Source of the DNA: CAYTKU01 sp964550845
GTDB lineage: Bacteria > Patescibacteriota > Patescibacteriia > Magasanikbacterales > UBA922
Length of the DNA: 43,163 nucleotides
Direction: 5' to 3'
NCBI GenBank assembly: GCA_964550845.1
Contig: CAZKAD010000004.1
Coordinates: 1-43,163 of the forward strand
This document shows positions 16,191-25,538 of the stretch, piece by piece. Position 1 is the stretch's first letter. Every line of letters starts with the position of its first letter. Position numbers and translations under genes: made by a program. The notes beneath the pieces were generated by a model. It saw only the letters and a program-made list of their open reading frames with translations. It did no database searches and was not told the DNA's origin.

Positions 16191-17355
16191 CTTCCAAAAG
16201 AACTGGCGTTGAGGTAGAGGTTGTTGTGACTTCATCGCTCGGCCATTTAAAAGCAGAAAAAACTGAATTTCCAATATCTCGCGCTTCAGAAAAACGAAAC
16301 TCGTGTTTGGTAGCTCCCAGAACTACAATGTTCACAACTTTTTGATCCGTATCAGCAATCTGCATAGTAAAATTGTATCCGGAAGCAGTAATATAGCCAG
16401 TCTTTCCTCCACGAAAATCTGTAATTTTATTTGGTATCCAGCCAAGCAAAAGCCAATTTGTATTCCAGATATGATGTGGCTTCTTTTTTCCAACTGGCGA
16501 AATAGTTATGTCTTTTAATAAAAGAGTCTCCTGTATTTTTTGATGCTTTAATGCTTCATCGAGCAGAATCAGTATATCTGAAGCAGTTGAAACATTTTGC
16601 TCGCTCAGCCCCGTTGGTTCAGCAAAGTACGAATCTTTCATTCCAAGTTCAGTGGCTTTTTGATTCATGCGAGAGGCAAAAGCAGATCTATCTAGGAATG
16701 TCGCATCGACAAGAGTCAATATAGCTTGATTGGAAGAAGCGACCAGTGCTGTTTGCCAGATATCTTCGAGAGTATAGGTTTCCCCGTTTAAAAAATGAGC
16801 ATCTTCGACATCTACTTCTGCTTGTACTGTGGTGGTACTGTTCCAATCTGGATTTTTTTCTAAGATCACCAACGCAGAAAGTAATTTACTTAAACTGGCA
16901 ATGGGACGGCGTTCATATTCATTTTTCTTATACAGTACTTCTCCAGTAATTTGGTCTTTGACCAAAATAGACGTTGCAGTGAAATTTTCTGGTTTAGGAA
17001 GTGTACCAACAAGTTTTGGAATAGGTGGCGGTGGAGGTGGCACAGGGAGTTCAACCGGCTCAATCTTTTTTATTTTAAAAGTGTGTTTTTGGAGAATACC
17101 TGCAAGGTCAATATGTGCCCAGGCTTCAAATGCCTGCCAGGTTTTATTTTGATTATGTAAGAAAAAAAGTGTGACAGCAGCACTCAGTATAAGAAGCAAA
17201 AGTGCTACCCCATTTCTCCAAGCATTTGAAAAAAATTCCTTCTTCGGTAAAGGAGGAAAAAATGCAGGTGGAGATGGAGGTTTTGGCAGAGAAATCGGTG
17301 TTGATTGAGTTTCAAATACAGACGATTGGTCATTCGTTGATTTTGTTTCATCCAT
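16183..17355 (-). CDS. D-alanyl-D-alanine carboxypeptidase (peptidase S11, DacA-like), membrane anchored
   Basis: Seen: 390 residues. A cytoplasmic proline-rich N-terminus (1-45) and a single membrane helix at about 49-67 are followed by a proline-rich linker (PVPPPPPPIPK). The catalytic domain then has SLSK at 154-157, SSN at 207-209 and GKTGYI near 315. These are the SxxK, SxN and KTG motifs of penicillin-binding S11 peptidases. Known: they trim the terminal D-Ala of peptidoglycan stem peptides. An N-terminal anchor instead of the common C-terminal one is a variation. Last gene of nrdR-pyk-scpA-scpB-dac, 5 nt after scpB. Confidence 0.93.
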   Translation of the reverse strand: MDETKSTNDQSSVFETQSTPISLPKPPSPPAFFPPLPKKEFFSNAWRNGVALLLLILSAAVTLFFLHNQNKTWQAFEAWAHIDLAGILQKHTFKIKKIEPVELPVPPPPPPIPKLVGTLPKPENFTATSILVKDQITGEVLYKKNEYERRPIASLSKLLSALVILEKNPDWNSTTTVQAEVDVEDAHFLNGETYTLEDIWQTALVASSNQAILTLVDATFLDRSAFASRMNQKATELGMKDSYFAEPTGLSEQNVSTASDILILLDEALKHQKIQETLLLKDITISPVGKKKPHHIWNTNWLLLGWIPNKITDFRGGKTGYITASGYNFTMQIADTDQKVVNIVVLGATKHEFRFSEARDIGNSVFSAFKWPSDEVTTTSTSTPVLLEEK

Positions 17356-17360
17356 AGAAG

Positions 17361-17909
17361 CTAGACATCATGAATTTCATTTTGGAGCGCATGATCAAGA
17401 TATTCATGCGCATGGAGGGTTTCATACTCAGGAAGATCTCGAACCGTCGTAATCCCCAAGACACGAAGAGCATCTACAGAAAGGATATATGATGGTATAA
17501 GATCATTCGACTCAGCTTTTTCATCGATAAGTCCTCGCATCAAAAGATTTCGTAAAATGAGTGCACAATTCACACCACGAATTTGTTCAATTTCTGGGCG
17601 AGTGAGTGGTCCGCGATACGCAATAACTGTCAAAGTTTCAAGTTGTGCACGAGTAAGTTCGCTTTTAATTTCTTTCTCAATAAACGCATCAACAACTTGC
17701 ACAGCATTTGGATTTGTCACCATTTGAAACATTCCATCACTTTCAAGAATATGAATACCTGAGGTTTCTGTGTTAAATTTTTCACATAAAACCTGTACTG
17801 CTTGTTCCACATCTTCCTTTTGGGTACTGGTTGCATTCACCAGAGCCTTGAGAGAAAGAGGCTTTGATGCAACAAACAAAATAGCTTCAAGTTGGGAAAT
17901 AAGATTCAT
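17361..17909 (-). CDS. scpB: Segregation and condensation protein ScpB
   Basis: Seen: about 182 residues from MNLISQLEAILFVASKPLSL, with the winged-helix pattern LTRAQLETLTVIAYRGPLTR and a following IEQIRGVNC. This is the conserved ScpB core. The start at ATG 17909 fits the family; an upstream start at 17942 would overlap scpA. Known: ScpB dimers bind ScpA-Smc to form bacterial condensin. It starts 4 nt after the scpA stop. Confidence 0.94.
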   Translation of the reverse strand: MNLISQLEAILFVASKPLSLKALVNATSTQKEDVEQAVQVLCEKFNTETSGIHILESDGMFQMVTNPNAVQVVDAFIEKEIKSELTRAQLETLTVIAYRGPLTRPEIEQIRGVNCALILRNLLMRGLIDEKAESNDLIPSYILSVDALRVLGITTVRDLPEYETLHAHEYLDHALQNEIHDV

Positions 17910-17913
17910 ATAA

Positions 17914-18603
17914 TTAAATCTTTTGAATGTGTATAGTATCAAAGGCTGACTCTTGTTGCAAGGTAATCATACGTTGTTTGACAAGCTCTAAAATGGCCAA
18001 AAAACTAATCAAAATTTCTGTCTTATTTCCTTTTTCTGATAAGCATTGATCAAACGTCATTTGATTGAGTTTTTTTACGAGATTTTTAAACCGATCAATA
18101 GTATCACGTAAAGATACAGCTTTATCAATATTCACTTCTGGTAATGGTTTCGGCGGTCGAATTCTTTTGAGAAGGCGTATCATTGATTCATGGAAGGATC
18201 GAAGAGTGACATTTTCTGGAATAACAAATTCTGTTGCCTTTTGTACGCCTTCTACTCGCCCATAGGAAGCCGCATCTGACAACCAAGACGACTGGATATG
18301 TCGACTGGCTTTGACAAACATTTTGTAGAGCCTGAGCTGATCTGCCAGATTTGGGCCTTCGTCTTCTTCAGGCATAAGCTGTGGCAACAAGAGACGAGCT
18401 TTGAGAAGCAAAAGACGAGAGGCCACTAGCAAAAAATCTGAGAGCTCTTCGGCTTTTTTTTCTTCCAAACCTTCAAGGTATGCCAAATACTGCTCGGTTA
18501 CTTTCGAAAGAGACACTTCACTGATGGACAATTTTTCATCTTCAATCAAAGTAATAAGAAGAGAAAATGGTCCACTAAATTGATCAAGTGTAATCTCTGT
18601 CAT
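17914..18603 (-). CDS. scpA: Segregation and condensation protein ScpA
   Basis: Seen: 229 residues. The N-terminal FSGPFSLLITLIEDEKLSIS followed by VSLSKVTEQYLAYLE is the kleisin N-terminal signature of ScpA. LSDFLLVASRLLLLKARLLL follows, and the C-terminal winged helix has ILISFLAILELVKQRMITLQ. Known: bridges Smc heads and recruits ScpB. Between pyk (6 nt upstream) and scpB. No smc gene is in the window. Confidence 0.95.
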   Translation of the reverse strand: MTEITLDQFSGPFSLLITLIEDEKLSISEVSLSKVTEQYLAYLEGLEEKKAEELSDFLLVASRLLLLKARLLLPQLMPEEDEGPNLADQLRLYKMFVKASRHIQSSWLSDAASYGRVEGVQKATEFVIPENVTLRSFHESMIRLLKRIRPPKPLPEVNIDKAVSLRDTIDRFKNLVKKLNQMTFDQCLSEKGNKTEILISFLAILELVKQRMITLQQESAFDTIHIQKI

Positions 18604-18609
18604 ACCAGT

Positions 18610-20025
18610 TTAGGCAAGATGCCGAATTTCCAAAAGAGAAAGTTCTGCTGATTCAAACGACTCAGCACCAACTACTACTACCTGTGAAAGGTCAGTATAC
18701 CGCTCTTTTATTTCTTGTAAAAAATCTTCAAGTGAAGAAGCTTCCGAGAGAACGGGAACAATACCCCAATGAAGATTCATCTGATGAAGAATTCGGGTAT
18801 TAAGAGCTGGCACAAAAATAGGAAGTTCTGGTCGAAAACTACTCATAACCCGAGCAGCCTCTTCATGACTACTTCCAACCACAATAGCTTTTGCCTGAAC
18901 TTTTTGCGCTAAAATTCTTCCAAGGTCTTCAAGTATTTGATTGGCACTTTCCCCTTTTTTTTCATGAATTTCAAGTGGTACATCGTTGTACTCCGAAGCT
19001 TCTGTTTCCATGAGAATTTTCCCCATAGTTTCAACGGTTTCGACTGGATATTTTCCAACGGCCGATTCGTTGGACAGCATAACTGCATCAGTGTGGTCAA
19101 TAACGCTATTAGCAACATCAGATACTTCGGCTCTGGTTGGACGAGGATTTTCTTGCATTGAATCAAGCATTTGCGTAGCAACAATCACAGGTTTTGAAAA
19201 TTTCAGTGCAGCTTCAATAAGATGCTTTTGAATGACAGGAACTTGTTCACCAGGAACTTCAATACCCAGATCTCCTCGAGCTACCATAATACCATCAACA
19301 ACTTCTAGGATACTTTCAATATTTTCTACCGCTTCTTTACGTTCTATTTTGGCAATAATTTTGATTGGTGGAGTATTATCAAGGTTCTTTTGTGATGCTT
19401 CTTCTTCAAGCAACGTACGCAGTTCGATAATATCTTGTGCATTTCGCACAAATGAAAGCGCAATAAAATCAACACCGAGAGAGAGACCAAATTTTGCATC
19501 TTCTTTGTCCTTATCACTCATGGCTCGTACTGTCAGAGTTGAATCTGGAACATTTATCCCCTTGTGTGAGGTAAGTAACCCTGCAACACGAACGGTGGTA
19601 ACAATTGAAGTGCCTTGGACACTCACAATCTGGGTTTCCATTTTTCCATCATTGAGAAGGAGTCTTTCTCCTGGCTTTAGATATTTGTGAAGTTCGGGGT
19701 AGTCAACAGGAATGGCTTGCCCAGTATATTCACCCTGTGCTGTATCAAAAAGAACCGTGCTTCCTGCTGCGAGCATAATTCCCTCTTTTGGCAAAACTCC
19801 AACGCGAATTTTAGGCCCCTGAAGATCTTGTAAAATAGCCACTGGTTCACCGGTTTGTTTTTCTGCTGATCGAATATTATTGAACAGTTCTGCATGATTT
19901 TCATGACTTCCATGAGAAAAATTGAGTCTCGCAATATTCATTCCTGCACCAATCATTTTCACGAGCATGTCCACACTTTGACATGCTGGTCCAATGGTAC
20001 AGACTATTTTGGTTCGTTTATTCAT
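18610..20025 (-). CDS. pyk: Pyruvate kinase
   Basis: Seen: 471 residues. MNKRTKIVCTIGPACQS at the start, NIARLNFSHGSHENH, the phosphate-binding and cation-binding KIIAKIERKEAVENI, MVARGDLGIEVP and VIVATQMLDSM are the pyruvate kinase signatures. The C-terminal domain (about 350-471) has AIVVGSSHEEAARVMSSFRP. Known: phosphoenolpyruvate plus ADP to pyruvate plus ATP, the last glycolytic step and a main ATP source in fermentative bacteria. 8 nt after nrdR. Confidence 0.97.
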   Translation of the reverse strand: MNKRTKIVCTIGPACQSVDMLVKMIGAGMNIARLNFSHGSHENHAELFNNIRSAEKQTGEPVAILQDLQGPKIRVGVLPKEGIMLAAGSTVLFDTAQGEYTGQAIPVDYPELHKYLKPGERLLLNDGKMETQIVSVQGTSIVTTVRVAGLLTSHKGINVPDSTLTVRAMSDKDKEDAKFGLSLGVDFIALSFVRNAQDIIELRTLLEEEASQKNLDNTPPIKIIAKIERKEAVENIESILEVVDGIMVARGDLGIEVPGEQVPVIQKHLIEAALKFSKPVIVATQMLDSMQENPRPTRAEVSDVANSVIDHTDAVMLSNESAVGKYPVETVETMGKILMETEASEYNDVPLEIHEKKGESANQILEDLGRILAQKVQAKAIVVGSSHEEAARVMSSFRPELPIFVPALNTRILHQMNLHWGIVPVLSEASSLEDFLQEIKERYTDLSQVVVVGAESFESAELSLLEIRHLA

Positions 20026-20033
20026 ACAAAATT

Positions 20034-20489
20034 TTATTTCGTACTTTTTAATGATTGAATTTCACTTTCAAATGTCTTAACATCTTCAAATGCGCGGTAA
20101 ATGGAAGCAAAGCGAATATAGGCAACGGTATCAAATTTTTTCAATTGCTTCATAACGATTTCTCCGACATCTTTACTGGTTACTTCACGCTTTTTCTTTT
20201 TTTGAATATCTCGCTCAATTGCATGAATGAGAAGATCAAATTTTTCTTGAGTAAACGGACGTTTCGCTAAGGACTGCAAAATCCCCTTACTCATTTTTGA
20301 GCGTGAATATGCTTCCCGCCCACCATCTTTTTTCACTACCACAATATCAAGAAGCTCAATTTCTTCAACAGTCGAAAAACGATAGTGACATTTTTCACAC
20401 TCACGTCGACGACGCACTGCCATATGATCAGAGCCAAGGCGAGTATCTACAACTTTGGTTTCTTTGGAAGGACAAACCGGGCAATGCAT
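20034..20489 (-). CDS. nrdR: Transcriptional repressor NrdR
   Basis: Seen: 151 residues. A zinc ribbon is formed by Cys3, Cys6, Cys31 and Cys34 (MHCPVC ... ECEKC), with RRRRECEKCHYRFSTVEEIE. It is followed by an ATP-cone domain (VVVKKDGGREAYSRSKMSKG, later DTVAYIRFASIYRAF). Known: an ATP/dATP-sensing repressor of ribonucleotide reductase genes. First gene of an operon with pyk, scpA, scpB and the carboxypeptidase. No ribonucleotide reductase gene is in the window. Confidence 0.96.
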   Translation of the reverse strand: MHCPVCPSKETKVVDTRLGSDHMAVRRRRECEKCHYRFSTVEEIELLDIVVVKKDGGREAYSRSKMSKGILQSLAKRPFTQEKFDLLIHAIERDIQKKKKREVTSKDVGEIVMKQLKKFDTVAYIRFASIYRAFEDVKTFESEIQSLKSTK

Positions 20490-20519
20490 ATAAAAATATG
20501 ATTATTTTCCACCAAGGCT

Positions 20520-20549
20520 AGTATACCAACTTCCAGTGTATAAAGCAAA
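20520..20549 (-). promoter_or_regulatory. Promoter of the nrdR operon
   Basis: Minus strand: TTTGCT (20544-20549), 18-nt spacer, TATACT (20520-20525). The -35 box overlaps the T-tract of the ftsZ terminator. Confidence 0.52.
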
Positions 20550-20566
20550 ACTCCCGAACGCGGGAG
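20541..20566 (-). terminator. Rho-independent terminator after ftsZ
   Basis: On the minus strand CTCCCG pairs with CGGGAG (20551-20566) around a 4-nt loop, followed by TTTTGCTTTA. Confidence 0.78.
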
Positions 20567-20624
20567 AATTAGCTCAGTAGAGAGAAGAATTTTCGTTTTT
20601 CGAGATTATATAACGCGCAGCGTT

Positions 20625-21923
20625 CTACATCCCCATTTTTCTACGGATAAAGGCCGGAATTTCTAAATCTTCGCCAGATTCATCCACATTTGCCTTCGGA
20701 GCAGTCGACGAGGCAGGAGGGGTTTGGGACGCAGGCTTTACTCCTGTTTCTTTACTGAGTGTTTTACTGCTAAACGCGTTGGCACGAGGCGTTTCTTCGA
20801 CAATATCAATTTCAACTTCTTTTTCTTTTATGGTTTCCCGTATAACTTCGCGTACTGGTTCACGAAACATCTCTGAAGGTTTCTTTTTAATAAAAGTAGG
20901 TGCGGTTAATTGAGGTTTAGCCTTAAACATACTCTGTGCTTCTTCTTCACTGATTCTCGCACGACGTGCTGGTTCTTCAAAGCCTGTCGCGATAACAGTA
21001 ATCCGAATTTCTTCGCCAAGACTTTCGTCAATCACTGTACCAAAGATAACTTTGGCATTTTCATCAGCAGAGCTGGTAATGATTTTGGCTGCTTCTGAGA
21101 CTTCTTGCATACCCAGACTATTTCCACCAGTAATCGTAAAGAGAATGCCACGAGCACCATCAATTGAAAGTTCAAGAAGTGGACTACTAATCGCAGCATT
21201 TGCTGCTTCAACCGCACGATTTTCTCCTTTACCAACTCCAATACCCATGAGAGCAGAACCTGTATCTTTCATAATGGTCTTCACATCAGCAAAGTCAACG
21301 TTGATAAGACCTGGAACCGTGATAAGTTCAGAGATTCCTTGCACACCTTGTCGCAAAACATCATCAACAATTTTGAAGGCATCGAGAAGAGAAGTTTTTT
21401 TATCAACAATCTGCAAAACCTTGTCATTTGGAATCGTAATAATAGTATCTACTTGTGCGGCAAGGGCATTGTAGGCAGCGTCACCAATGGCGCGACGCTG
21501 TGCCCCTTCAAAAGAAAATGGTTTAGTAACAACCGCAACAGTGAGAGCTCCCATGTCATGAGCAATTTGCGCAATCACAGGACTAGCACCTGATCCGGTT
21601 CCACCACCGAGGCCACAGGTAATAAATACCATGTCAGCATCTTTCAAAAACTCACGAATTTCATTTTGTGATTCTTCGGCAGCGCGCTTTCCTACCTCAG
21701 GATCCATACCAGCACCAAGTCCGCGGGTAATGGTTTTTCCAATATGAAGTTTACCAGAAGCACTATTGTGATGAAGTGCTTGCACATCTGTATTCATTAC
21801 AATAAACTCAACGCCCCGAATTCCAGAGCGTACCATGCGATCTACAGCAGACCCCCCAGATCCACCTACACCGATTACTTTAATTTTTGCAAATGTTTCG
21901 ACTTCAGGTTTCACTTGAGGCAT
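20625..21923 (-). CDS. ftsZ: Cell division protein FtsZ
   Basis: Seen: 432 residues. KIKVIGVGGSGGSAVDRM near 13-30, the tubulin signature GGGTGSG at 106-112, and the synergy-loop region VDFADVKTIM near 210. A variable linker (about 320-415) leads to the conserved C-terminal peptide DLEIPAFIRRK, the site for FtsA and other anchors. Known: a GTP-dependent filament forming the division ring. It is separated from ftsA by a terminator and has its own promoter (21992-22020). No Shine-Dalgarno sequence before the ATG. Confidence 0.98.
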   Translation of the reverse strand: MPQVKPEVETFAKIKVIGVGGSGGSAVDRMVRSGIRGVEFIVMNTDVQALHHNSASGKLHIGKTITRGLGAGMDPEVGKRAAEESQNEIREFLKDADMVFITCGLGGGTGSGASPVIAQIAHDMGALTVAVVTKPFSFEGAQRRAIGDAAYNALAAQVDTIITIPNDKVLQIVDKKTSLLDAFKIVDDVLRQGVQGISELITVPGLINVDFADVKTIMKDTGSALMGIGVGKGENRAVEAANAAISSPLLELSIDGARGILFTITGGNSLGMQEVSEAAKIITSSADENAKVIFGTVIDESLGEEIRITVIATGFEEPARRARISEEEAQSMFKAKPQLTAPTFIKKKPSEMFREPVREVIRETIKEKEVEIDIVEETPRANAFSSKTLSKETGVKPASQTPPASSTAPKANVDESGEDLEIPAFIRRKMGM

Positions 21924-21991
21924 AAAGGGTATGTTAAACTCTGACTGAACAACAAATTTGTTCTTTATTTTAGCTAAATATTTGTATTTAT

Positions 21992-22020
21992 AGTGTAACG
22001 ACTTTGTCCAATACTGTCAA
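21992..22020 (-). promoter_or_regulatory. Promoter of ftsZ
   Basis: Minus strand: TTGACA (22015-22020), 17-nt spacer, TACACT (21992-21997). The leader of about 60 nt contains the perfect palindrome AACAAATTTGTT (21951-21962). Confidence 0.75.
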
Positions 22021-22062
22021 GAAAAATCGTATTTTTTATCTAGACAAGGACGGTTTTCGAGT

Positions 22063-22088
22063 TAAAAAAGAGCTTGAAAAACAAGCTC
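22063..22088 (-). terminator. Rho-independent terminator after ftsA
   Basis: On the minus strand GAGCTTG (22082-22088) pairs with CAAGCTC (22070-22076) around TTTTT and is followed by TTTTTT. Confidence 0.85.
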
Positions 22089-22105
22089 CTATTTTAACCA
22101 AAATT

Positions 22106-23371
22106 TTAAGGTATCAAAAAACGAAATATTTTCCGCAAATTTTCAACGACTTTCTGTGAACCTCCAGACAGAAAAGGACCTCGTTTATTCTCAGACATAT
22201 GAGCAAAAGCACTCCCCCATTTCACAAGTCCAATCGATGGAGCAAAAGAGACATCATTGGCTTTTTCTGTTACCGTACGAATATCCAAAGGAAAACCAAG
22301 GGCAGCATTCATACGAAGCTTCTGTTTAGAGAGTTCAATGAGTCCTCCAATTTTTGATCCACCACCTGTGAAAATAACTCCAGCCGGCAAGAGACTACTT
22401 CTTTCAATCGAAACTAATTCTTTATCAATACGCTCTAAGATTTCAGACACACGGGCATGTATAATTTCTGTAATATAAAACAGAGACACTTCTTCATGAG
22501 CAGGACTTCCAAAGTCATATAAATCAATAACATCTTGTTTTGAAATATTTTTTGTACTACATGATCCTACCTGAATTTTAATTTTTTCGGCGACATCAAT
22601 CGAGGTCTGAAGACCCAGAGCCAAATCATTAGTCACATGATCTGAACCTATTGGCAATACTGAGCTATGAATAACATTTCCACCTTCATAAACAAGGAGT
22701 GTGGTTGTAGAGCCGCCTAAATCAACAATAAGCACACCGAGTTCTTTTTGACGGGAGGTTAACACCGCATCGGCTGTAGCCAACACAGAAAGAACGACAT
22801 CATCAATACCAACACTGGTGCGATACACTGCTTTGGTAAGATTTTTAAGGTGGCTTGTGAGGCCATAAACGGCCTGAGCTTCTACTTCCAAGCGAATACC
22901 TGTCATTCCGACAGGATCTTTTATTCCCACCTGTCCATCGACCGAAAAGTGACGAGGAACAAGATGAAGCATTTCATAGTTCAAAGGAGCGGCGATAGTT
23001 TTGGCAGCCTCAATGGCTCTTGTCACGTCTTCCTCTGAAATTTCTCCATCGGGCTTTGCTACCGCCACAACTCCCCGGGTCTTTTGGGAAAGAATATGCA
23101 TACCAGAAATACCAATCCACACATTGGTGATTGGTATACCGACCATACGTTCAATCTGTTCAAGTGCATTGGAAATCGAGGAAACAGCTTCTTCAATGCT
23201 GACAATAACACCTTTTTGAACTCCCTCTGAAGGAACCTCTGCTGTAGCAATAATTTGCAGCTCTTGTTTACCGTCAGCCCTTAGTCCTGTCTGTCCAACA
23301 GCAATACGAACAGCACTCGAACCAATATCAAGGCCAGTAATAAGAGATGGTTGGGATTTGGATCGTGCCAT
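22106..23371 (-). CDS. ftsA: Cell division protein FtsA (actin-like)
   Basis: Seen: 421 residues. The actin-fold phosphate 1 motif TGLDIGSSAVRIAVGQT near 13-29, phosphate 2 VLIVDLGGSTTTLLVYEGG near 205, and adenosine motif AGVIFTGGGSKIGGL near 330. The SHS2 (1C) region has ISGMHILSQKTRGVV. The C-terminus ends NLRKIFRFLIP, a short amphipathic helix suited to membrane binding. Known: tethers FtsZ to the membrane. Last gene of the operon that begins with the three repeat proteins, 22 nt after dgkA. Confidence 0.95.
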   Translation of the reverse strand: MARSKSQPSLITGLDIGSSAVRIAVGQTGLRADGKQELQIIATAEVPSEGVQKGVIVSIEEAVSSISNALEQIERMVGIPITNVWIGISGMHILSQKTRGVVAVAKPDGEISEEDVTRAIEAAKTIAAPLNYEMLHLVPRHFSVDGQVGIKDPVGMTGIRLEVEAQAVYGLTSHLKNLTKAVYRTSVGIDDVVLSVLATADAVLTSRQKELGVLIVDLGGSTTTLLVYEGGNVIHSSVLPIGSDHVTNDLALGLQTSIDVAEKIKIQVGSCSTKNISKQDVIDLYDFGSPAHEEVSLFYITEIIHARVSEILERIDKELVSIERSSLLPAGVIFTGGGSKIGGLIELSKQKLRMNAALGFPLDIRTVTEKANDVSFAPSIGLVKWGSAFAHMSENKRGPFLSGGSQKVVENLRKIFRFLIP

Positions 23372-23393
23372 AATGGATATTCCTTATATTTTA

Positions 23394-23777
23394 TCACGGA
23401 ATGAGAAATGGCTCAACTTGTGTATTTATGAGATAGGGCCAAAAAATACAAATACCTATAATTACCGCAAAAAGAGCTGATATAAGTACGGCCCCTGCCA
23501 TAATATCTTTAATCATTTCTACCTGCTCAGACAACCGAGGTTTTACAATATCAAGACAACGCTCAATCGCTGTATTAATAATCTCTAAAATAAGCACAAA
23601 AGTAATTGTAGAGATAAGAAGCATAAAACGGGTGGCGCTGATTTGAAACCAAAAAGCAGCGATAATCATAACAATCGCAACAAATACTTGAATACGAAAA
23701 TTTTGCTCGTGACGAAAAACAGAGACAATACCTCTTAAAGCATAGGAAAAACTTTTACGTAGCTTTTTGAGAATCAT
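23394..23777 (-). CDS. dgkA: Diacylglycerol kinase family protein (DgkA/undecaprenol kinase type)
   Basis: Seen: 127 residues. An amphipathic N-terminus (FSYALRGIVSVFRHEQNFRI) is followed by three membrane helices (about 30-50, 52-70, 95-118) and the catalytic EIINTAIERCLDIV near 64-77. This is the E..NTA.E pattern of the small integral membrane kinase family. Known: phosphorylates diacylglycerol or undecaprenol, recycling lipids for envelope synthesis. Its ATG overlaps the ybeY stop by 4 nt, the common ybeY-dgkA pairing. Confidence 0.93.
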   Translation of the reverse strand: MILKKLRKSFSYALRGIVSVFRHEQNFRIQVFVAIVMIIAAFWFQISATRFMLLISTITFVLILEIINTAIERCLDIVKPRLSEQVEMIKDIMAGAVLISALFAVIIGICIFWPYLINTQVEPFLIP

Positions 23778-24196
23778 AAAATTTCAGACAAAAACTTCTC
23801 TTGTAACTTGAACATTTTTTTGGCATCTTTTTCCTCCATATGATCATATCCAAACAAATGGAGTATGCCATGAATAAGCATACGATAAAATTCTTCTTGC
23901 CAAGGTATTTGATATTCTTTCGCTTGTTTTTTTACTTGGGGCAATGAAATAAAAACATCTCCCCAATCATCAGAGAGCAGGCCTTCACCCTCATGAGTAG
24001 CAAATGACAACACATCGGTCGTCTTTTTTTTGCCTCGATGATGAAAATTGAGCTGCGTCATTTTTTTGTCTCCAATAATATGGAGACTCATGGAAGCGGT
24101 ATTTTTTTTCAGCCCTCGAAGAACATGATGAATATCATGTTCAAGCTTTTTATGAGAAAATGGGAGACGAAACCGCGAATAAATCATGCATTCCAT
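23774..24196 (-). CDS. ybeY: Endoribonuclease YbeY (16S rRNA maturation)
   Basis: Seen: 140 residues ending with the metal site HGILHLFGYDH (three His) near 109-119, and KKTTDVLSFATHE in the middle, both diagnostic for YbeY. Known: a zinc-dependent single-strand RNase in 16S 3'-end maturation and ribosome quality control. Overlaps dgkA by 4 nt and starts 14 nt after the 437-residue repeat protein. Confidence 0.95.
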   Translation of the reverse strand: MECMIYSRFRLPFSHKKLEHDIHHVLRGLKKNTASMSLHIIGDKKMTQLNFHHRGKKKTTDVLSFATHEGEGLLSDDWGDVFISLPQVKKQAKEYQIPWQEEFYRMLIHGILHLFGYDHMEEKDAKKMFKLQEKFLSEIL

Positions 24197-24210
24197 ACAA
24201 AAAAATCAAA

Positions 24211-25524
24211 TCAAATATTTTCTGAGTTTAGTTCAGAAGGAGGCAAAGATGGTATTGAAGAAGATGAATTTTGTGATTCTTGTAAAGGAATAGCCGGAGT
24301 ATTGGTAGCAGAAGTGTTCTGTGGCTCGGTGGAACTCGCTACTGGAGTAGAGGTTGTAACGGGCGAACTGGTTGGCAAGACAATACCAGGAAGAATGGGT
24401 TGCACTGGCAGATCAAAGCCACCTCTTGTTGGCCTAAAGCTTTGTAACACGATTTCCATGATATGAGGGAACAGATTTTTTTCCTCACCATAGAAATAAA
24501 TGAGAGAATAAATTGCAGTTGGAGTTTCAAAAAAACCAACTTGATTATCTGCCCGTTTATATCCAGAAATTTGGAAACGATTAGAAAATTCATTCAGCGA
24601 TAGGAAATTTTCTCCAGGAAGAAAGGTCGAAAACCAACTGGAGAATGTGACATTCGGTTCTTTGGGAAAAACACGAATTTCAATATAATCTCCAGTATCA
24701 GTACTAATTAATATATCATCAAATTCCTGAGCGACAGCATCCACTCGCCAGCTTGATGGATAGTAAAAACGGTATTGATATACTGGGTTAATATATTCTC
24801 TCACCAGTCCTGAATCAATGATTTTTTGGGGAGCAATGCCTTTTGGATTATAGAGATTTATGATTTCCAAACCATCATAATATCCATCTTGATCTGTGTC
24901 CCAGATTTCTGGATCAGTAACAAAGACTTCTTCTTCGCGGTTGGTGAGAGTATCGGCATCATCATCCCGACTGGTTGCATAAGAAACCTGAGGTAAAGAA
25001 AGAACTCCTCCACCACGAACCAGTGGAGTTGAAGTGGGTGTGGTTGTCGGTGGAGTCACTATTATTTCTGTTGAAGTTGGTACTGGCGGAGTTTCAAAAG
25101 GCGAAGCAACAAATGACGAAGTTGCAGCTACAGGAATTTCAGGAGTCTTGCCATTATTTTGAAAGCGTGTATAGAGATAAAACCCGAGCACTGCACAAAA
25201 AAGAAGCAATACTCCAAGTCCAATAAAAATAAATTTTTTCTTTCCACCAGAGGGTAGCGGTGGCAATGGTTTTTCTAAAGAGGCTTTTTCAGGTGGAGCA
25301 ACCGGAGTACTTTTTGGTGCTTGGATTTTTGGTGGGACAAGAGGAGGTTTTTGTACGGGAGCAGTTACAGAGAGATTGGTTGAATTTTCAGTGAGTGGTT
25401 TATCAACAGAATTTTGATAAATAACAGGATCTGCCCCTGCATAAAATGCACCGGGCATGGTTTCAATCCGTGCTGTAATAGGTTGCGCTATTTCTGGTGT
25501 ATTTTTCTCTTTTTTACCAAACAT
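24211..25524 (-). CDS. Membrane-anchored protein with TSP3-like Asp repeats and a PsbP-like segment
   Basis: Seen: 437 residues. A proline-rich cytoplasmic N-terminus (to about 92) leads to a membrane helix FIFIGLGVLLLFCAVLGFYL near 94-113 and a Pro/Thr/Ser linker. Then come Asp-rich repeats SRDDDADTLTNREEEVFVTD and WDTDQDGYYDGLE near 185-215. A globular segment beginning YQYRFYYPSSWRVD and ending IMEIVLQSFRP resembles the PsbP-like lipoprotein fold. The tail is Thr/Ser/Pro-rich. Known: DxDxDGxxD repeats bind calcium. Third of three tandem relatives, in an operon that continues into ybeY, dgkA and ftsA. Function unknown; probably an envelope or surface protein. Confidence 0.75.
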   Translation of the reverse strand: MFGKKEKNTPEIAQPITARIETMPGAFYAGADPVIYQNSVDKPLTENSTNLSVTAPVQKPPLVPPKIQAPKSTPVAPPEKASLEKPLPPLPSGGKKKFIFIGLGVLLLFCAVLGFYLYTRFQNNGKTPEIPVAATSSFVASPFETPPVPTSTEIIVTPPTTTPTSTPLVRGGGVLSLPQVSYATSRDDDADTLTNREEEVFVTDPEIWDTDQDGYYDGLEIINLYNPKGIAPQKIIDSGLVREYINPVYQYRFYYPSSWRVDAVAQEFDDILISTDTGDYIEIRVFPKEPNVTFSSWFSTFLPGENFLSLNEFSNRFQISGYKRADNQVGFFETPTAIYSLIYFYGEEKNLFPHIMEIVLQSFRPTRGGFDLPVQPILPGIVLPTSSPVTTSTPVASSTEPQNTSATNTPAIPLQESQNSSSSIPSLPPSELNSENI

Positions 25525-25538
25525 ACAGTGAAAAAATA

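Noticed and set aside
20561..20583. GCGGGAGAATTAGCTCAGTAGAG looks like a tRNA 5' end
   Set aside because: No anticodon stem, T-arm or acceptor partner follows, and the GC part is already the arm of the ftsZ terminator.
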